A model generated the notes under the pieces. It saw nothing but the letters and a program-made list of their open reading frames with translations, was not told the origin of the DNA and searched no databases. Positions 12,177 through 14,529 of a stretch of DNA of 14,529 nucleotides are shown piece by piece. Within the stretch, counting starts at the first letter, position 1. Each line of letters opens with the position of its first letter. This DNA is from JABDIY01 sp041576015 (GTDB taxonomy: Bacteria; Actinomycetota; Acidimicrobiia; Acidimicrobiales; SZUA-35): contig JBFGLT010000082.1 in NCBI GenBank assembly GCA_041576015.1, positions 1 to 14,529 on the forward strand, read 5' to 3'. The position numbers and the translations under genes were made by a program.

Positions 12177-13241
12177 GAGCTTGAGTTCGGTCGTCTCCAT
12201 GGCCAGCGCGTCGACGACGAGTATGCGTCCGATCAACGGCTCGCCGATACCGAGGAGCATCTTGATCGCCTCGGCGGCCTGGATGGTTCCGATGATGCCC
12301 GGCAGGACACCGAGAACCCCGGCGGTGGCGCAGTTCGGCGCCACTTCCGGCGGTGGCGCCTCGGGCAGGAACGAGCGGTAGGTGAACCCGGCCCGGGGAT
12401 CGAACACGGTGACCTGTCCCTCGAACCGGAACACCGAACCGTAAACCACCGGAACGTTCGTGCTCTCGGATGCGTCGCTGAGCGCGTACCGGACCTCGAA
12501 GTTGTCGGCGCCGTCGATCACCAGGTCATAGCCGGCGACCAGCGCCTCGGCGTTGGACGGACCGACCCGCTCGTGGTGTTGTTGCACCCGCACGCCGGGA
12601 TTCAAGTCGGTGATCGACCGGGCGGCCGACGACACCTTCGCCTCCCCGACCCGGTGGGTCGTGTGGATGATCTGTCGTTGGAGGTTGCTGAGATCGACCG
12701 CATCCATGTCGGCCAGTCCGATCGTGCCGACTCCCGCGGCGGCCAGGTACAACGCAGCCGGGCTCCCGAGTCCGCCGGCCCCGACGATCAGCACCCTGGA
12801 GTCCAGCAGCTGCTGCTGGCCCACCTCACCGACCTCGGGGAGAAGCAGATGCCGGCTGTAGCGCGCCCGGTCGTGCGAGTCGAGCCCGGCGGGGGCGGTC
12901 CAGGGAAGCCCTGCCGCCTTCCAGGCTGTGAACCCGCCGGCGAGCGACGACACCCTGCGGTATCCGAACTGATGGAGCGTGGCGCCCGCCAGCAGGGAGC
13001 GCACACCGCTGGCGCAGCTCACGATCAGCTCTGTGTCGCGGTCGGCAACGACGGACTCGACCGTGGTTTCCAGGAGGCCGCGGGGGATCAGAACCGAGCC
13101 GGGGATCACCCCGTGGATGGTCTCGTCCGGTTCGCGAACGTCGACCAGCACCGCCCCGGCCGGGAGCCGGTCGTGCGCTTCGTCGGGCTCGATCTCGGCC
13201 ACGACCAGCCGGGCGGTGGCCAGCAGGTCATGAAGGGTCAT
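12150..13241 (-). CDS. moeB: MoeB/ThiF-type E1-like adenylyltransferase with N-terminal rhodanese domain
   Basis: A 363-residue fusion. Residues about 15-113 form a rhodanese domain with the active-site loop CASGVRS (Cys76-Ser82). Residues about 123-360 form a ThiF/MoeB domain: GAGGLGS (154-160) binds ATP, then DMDAVDLSNLQRQ (178-190), DGADN (243-247) and NCATAGVLGVLPG from 303 with Cys304. The family adenylates the Gly-Gly terminus of MoaD or ThiS-like proteins, and the rhodanese can supply persulfide sulfur. In MoeB and MoeZ the zinc is held by a CYRC-type pair and a C-terminal CPVC pair; here these are TYRS (287-290) and an absent tail. The domain order is the reverse of MoeZ. ATG 13241 is preferred over upstream in-frame codons because homology starts here; it overlaps the sirtuin gene by 14 bases. 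Confidence 0.87.
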   Translation of the reverse strand: MTLHDLLATARLVVAEIEPDEAHDRLPAGAVLVDVREPDETIHGVIPGSVLIPRGLLETTVESVVADRDTELIVSCASGVRSLLAGATLHQFGYRRVSSLAGGFTAWKAAGLPWTAPAGLDSHDRARYSRHLLLPEVGEVGQQQLLDSRVLIVGAGGLGSPAALYLAAAGVGTIGLADMDAVDLSNLQRQIIHTTHRVGEAKVSSAARSITDLNPGVRVQQHHERVGPSNAEALVAGYDLVIDGADNFEVRYALSDASESTNVPVVYGSVFRFEGQVTVFDPRAGFTYRSFLPEAPPPEVAPNCATAGVLGVLPGIIGTIQAAEAIKMLLGIGEPLIGRILVVDALAMETTELKLRGVTERGR

Positions 13242-14022
13242 GGTCGGTCGCTCGGTCGTGGCCGGTGATCTCGGGCAGGACGGCGCTGATCGAGCCCTGG
13301 ACGACGACATCGGCCAGCGCATCCATCTCGGTCGGGGAACCGTTCACGATGACGACGTCGGCGCCGCTCTGCTTGGCAACCGGGACGACGCCGGCGATGG
13401 GAAACACCGACAGGGTGGAGCCGACGGCCAAGAGCAGATCGCAGGCGGCCGCCGCTGCCTCGGCGCGAACGAGATCTTCGTGCACGAGGCTCTGTCCGAA
13501 GCTGATCGTCGCGCTCTTCAGGATTCCGCCGCATGCACGGCAGAGCGGATCATCCTCTCCGGCCCTGACGCGATCGAGGGCGACCTCCATCGGGGCACGG
13601 AACCCGCACGACAGGCACATCACCTCGCGGACCGATCCGTGGATCTCGACGATCCGGTCGGGGTCGGTACCCGCCTTGTGGTGGAGTCCGTCGATGTTCT
13701 GCGTGATGAGGAGGTGGAGCTGCCCGGTTCGTTGCAGATGCACGAGAGCCCGATGGCCAACGTTGGGTTCGGCCAACCAGATGGGCGAGTGCAGCCGGCT
13801 CTGCCAACTCGCCCGGCGTACCTCCGCACTGGCGATGTAGTGCTGGAGGGTGGCCCGCTTCTCGGCTCCCGGATTTCGGGTCCACACACCGTTGGGACCC
13901 CGGAAATCGGGGATCTGGCTGTCGGTGGAGATCCCCGCGCCGGTCAGCACGGTGATCCGCCGGGCACGGCGCACGAGCTCGGTGGCCTGTTGCAGCGGGC
14001 CGGTGTCGACCTCGAAAGCCAT
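13228..14022 (-). CDS. Sir2-family NAD-dependent protein deacylase
   Basis: A 264-residue sirtuin with a complete core: GAGISTDSQIPDFRG (28-42), TQNIDGLH (107-114), catalytic His128 in EIHGS (126-130), and a four-Cys zinc site at 136, 139, 161 and 164 (CLSC, CRAC). GSTLSVFP and VIVNGSPT are the later NAD-pocket motifs. GPNGVWT after the NAD loop recalls the SIRT6/7-like (class IV) branch rather than the CobB/SIRT5 branch, whose Ala-Tyr-Arg desuccinylase signature I do not see. The reaction is removal of acyl groups from lysine with NAD consumption. ATG 14022 lies 6 bases after TACGCT, so the message is probably leaderless. It overlaps the moeB-like gene by 14 bases, so they are cotranscribed. 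Confidence 0.93.
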   Translation of the reverse strand: MAFEVDTGPLQQATELVRRARRITVLTGAGISTDSQIPDFRGPNGVWTRNPGAEKRATLQHYIASAEVRRASWQSRLHSPIWLAEPNVGHRALVHLQRTGQLHLLITQNIDGLHHKAGTDPDRIVEIHGSVREVMCLSCGFRAPMEVALDRVRAGEDDPLCRACGGILKSATISFGQSLVHEDLVRAEAAAAACDLLLAVGSTLSVFPIAGVVPVAKQSGADVVIVNGSPTEMDALADVVVQGSISAVLPEITGHDRATDHDPS

Positions 14023-14028
14023 GATCCG

Positions 14029-14034
14029 AGCGTA
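14029..14034 (-). promoter_or_regulatory. -10 box of a leaderless promoter for the sirtuin-moeB operon
   Basis: TACGCT ends 6 bases before ATG 14022 with no Shine-Dalgarno sequence. It is identical to the wzm -10 hexamer. It is divergent from the + strand promoter at 14066-14071. Confidence 0.6.
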
Positions 14035-14065
14035 CCGATCCCCTACCGTCGGAGCACGAGCCGGG

Positions 14066-14071
14066 TAGCGT
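14066..14071 (+). promoter_or_regulatory. -10 box of a leaderless promoter for the 121-aa coiled-coil ORF
   Basis: TAGCGT ends 7 bases before GTG 14079. The box overlaps another in-frame GTG at 14070, which would therefore not be transcribed as a full codon; this favours 14079 as the start. Confidence 0.5.
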
Positions 14072-14078
14072 GGGCGGC

Positions 14079-14444
14079 GTGGATGTGGAGCCGGAGGATT
14101 TCGCCGCCATCGTGGCCGAGACCAGTGCCCTCGCCCGAGGCGTCATCGACGAGTACGACCATCCGCTCGAGACCGACCGCCGCATCGCCGGCCTGATCGA
14201 GGCGATCAGGAGCAATCCCCACACGTTCTCCATCGAGGCCCACCCCGAACAAACACCACGCAACCGGGCGGGACAGATCGTCCGGCGACTGGCGCTCAAT
14301 CCGGGAGAGCAGCGGCGACTCAACCGGGACCTCCTCGGGGTGATCGAGCACCTCGACCATAGGACCAGGCGCCAGGCGGCGGAGATCGCCCGGCTCCGGG
14401 TCGAGGTCGACCGCCTGCTGGCTCTACGCCGTCGGGAACCGTGA
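14079..14444 (+). CDS. Coiled-coil protein coupled to a glycosyltransferase
   Basis: A 121-residue, mainly helical, charged protein beginning VDVEPEDFAAIVAE. Its second half (about residues 64-118) is a predicted coiled coil, including HRTRRQAAEIARLRVEVDRL with Ala, Ile, Leu and Val in heptad core positions. No membrane segment or catalytic motif is visible, and I do not recognise a named family. The TGA at 14442-14444 overlaps the GTG of the following glycosyltransferase (GTGA), as at 1525-1528 with the 59-aa coiled-coil ORF. It may scaffold or anchor the glycosyltransferase; this is inference from position. GTG 14079 is chosen over GTG 14070 because of the leaderless -10 box. Confidence 0.75.
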   Translation: MDVEPEDFAAIVAETSALARGVIDEYDHPLETDRRIAGLIEAIRSNPHTFSIEAHPEQTPRNRAGQIVRRLALNPGEQRRLNRDLLGVIEHLDHRTRRQAAEIARLRVEVDRLLALRRREP

Positions 14445-14529
14445 GCTCTCCGGCGGCGGGAGGGTTGCATCTGGCGCTGGTCAAGCCCGACTTCGGCGTC
14501 GTCGGCGGCTTCGAACTGCTCGTCGGCGG
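14441..14529 (+). CDS. Glycosyltransferase, N-terminal fragment (3' end outside window)
   Basis: Twenty-nine codons from GTG 14441 to the right edge encode LHLALVKPDFGVVGGFELLVG after a short leader. This is a beta strand followed by a glycine-rich GVVGGxE loop, as at the N-terminus of GT-B glycosyltransferases of family 4. The GTGA overlap with the coiled-coil ORF fixes the start. Substrate cannot be judged from the fragment. A surface-polysaccharide role fits the rest of the window. Confidence 0.65.
   Translation, partial: MSSPAAGGLHLALVKPDFGVVGGFELLVG

Noticed and set aside
1..14529. A defence island, CRISPR array or mobile element around the HNH gene
   Set aside because: No repeats, integrase, transposase, restriction or toxin-antitoxin genes are present. 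The HNH protein is of a common stand-alone chromosomal type.

Overview
The window is a high-GC, gene-dense chromosomal stretch that looks actinobacterial, most likely Acidimicrobiia. The reasons are the GC-rich codon usage, many GTG starts, several start codons placed 6-7 bases after a TAnnnT -10 box (leaderless mRNAs), a secreted amidase with the N-terminal beta domain usual in actinobacterial PGRP amidases, and SpoIID and amidase proteins ending in DUF4214 repeats. The class-level assignment is inference. I see no tRNA, rRNA, CRISPR array, insertion sequence or phage gene, and no stretch of 300 bases lacks a gene.

Layout. (1) 1-1220, minus: a 63-aa 'YLDxxTGSM'-type membrane protein followed by a NoeA-like methyltransferase that runs off the left edge. 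(2) 1349-2658, plus: a 59-aa coiled-coil ORF overlapping by 4 bases a 377-aa methyltransferase. (3) 2716-3207, minus: an HNH endonuclease. (4) 3295-5447, minus: an ABC polysaccharide exporter, permease (Wzm-like) then ATPase (Wzt-like, with an extra C-terminal domain). (5) 5506-7257, minus: a membrane-anchored alkaline phosphatase/sulfatase superfamily protein. (6) 7330-9198 and 9325-11994, minus: a secreted SpoIID/LytB-like protein and a secreted PGRP-type N-acetylmuramoyl-L-alanine amidase with the same four-unit DUF4214 tail. (7) 12150-14022, minus: a sirtuin overlapping a rhodanese-ThiF (MoeB-like) fusion. (8) 14079-14529, plus: a coiled-coil ORF overlapping by 4 bases the start of a glycosyltransferase that runs off the right edge.

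How it fits together. Most genes concern the cell surface. Methyltransferases, the glycosyltransferase and the sulfatase-like protein probably build or decorate a polysaccharide that the Wzm/Wzt pair exports. The SpoIID-like protein and amidase form a peptidoglycan-remodelling pair, comparable in biochemistry to SpoIID-SpoIIP and LytB-LytC. The sirtuin/MoeB pair and the HNH gene look like unrelated housekeeping or sulfur-transfer functions.

The best candidates for something undescribed are the paired wall enzymes sharing a DUF4214 tail, a kinase-like catalytic loop in the N-terminal half of the NoeA-like methyltransferase, a MoeB-like enzyme without both zinc CxxC pairs, and the recurring small coiled-coil ORF translationally coupled to a surface-sugar enzyme.
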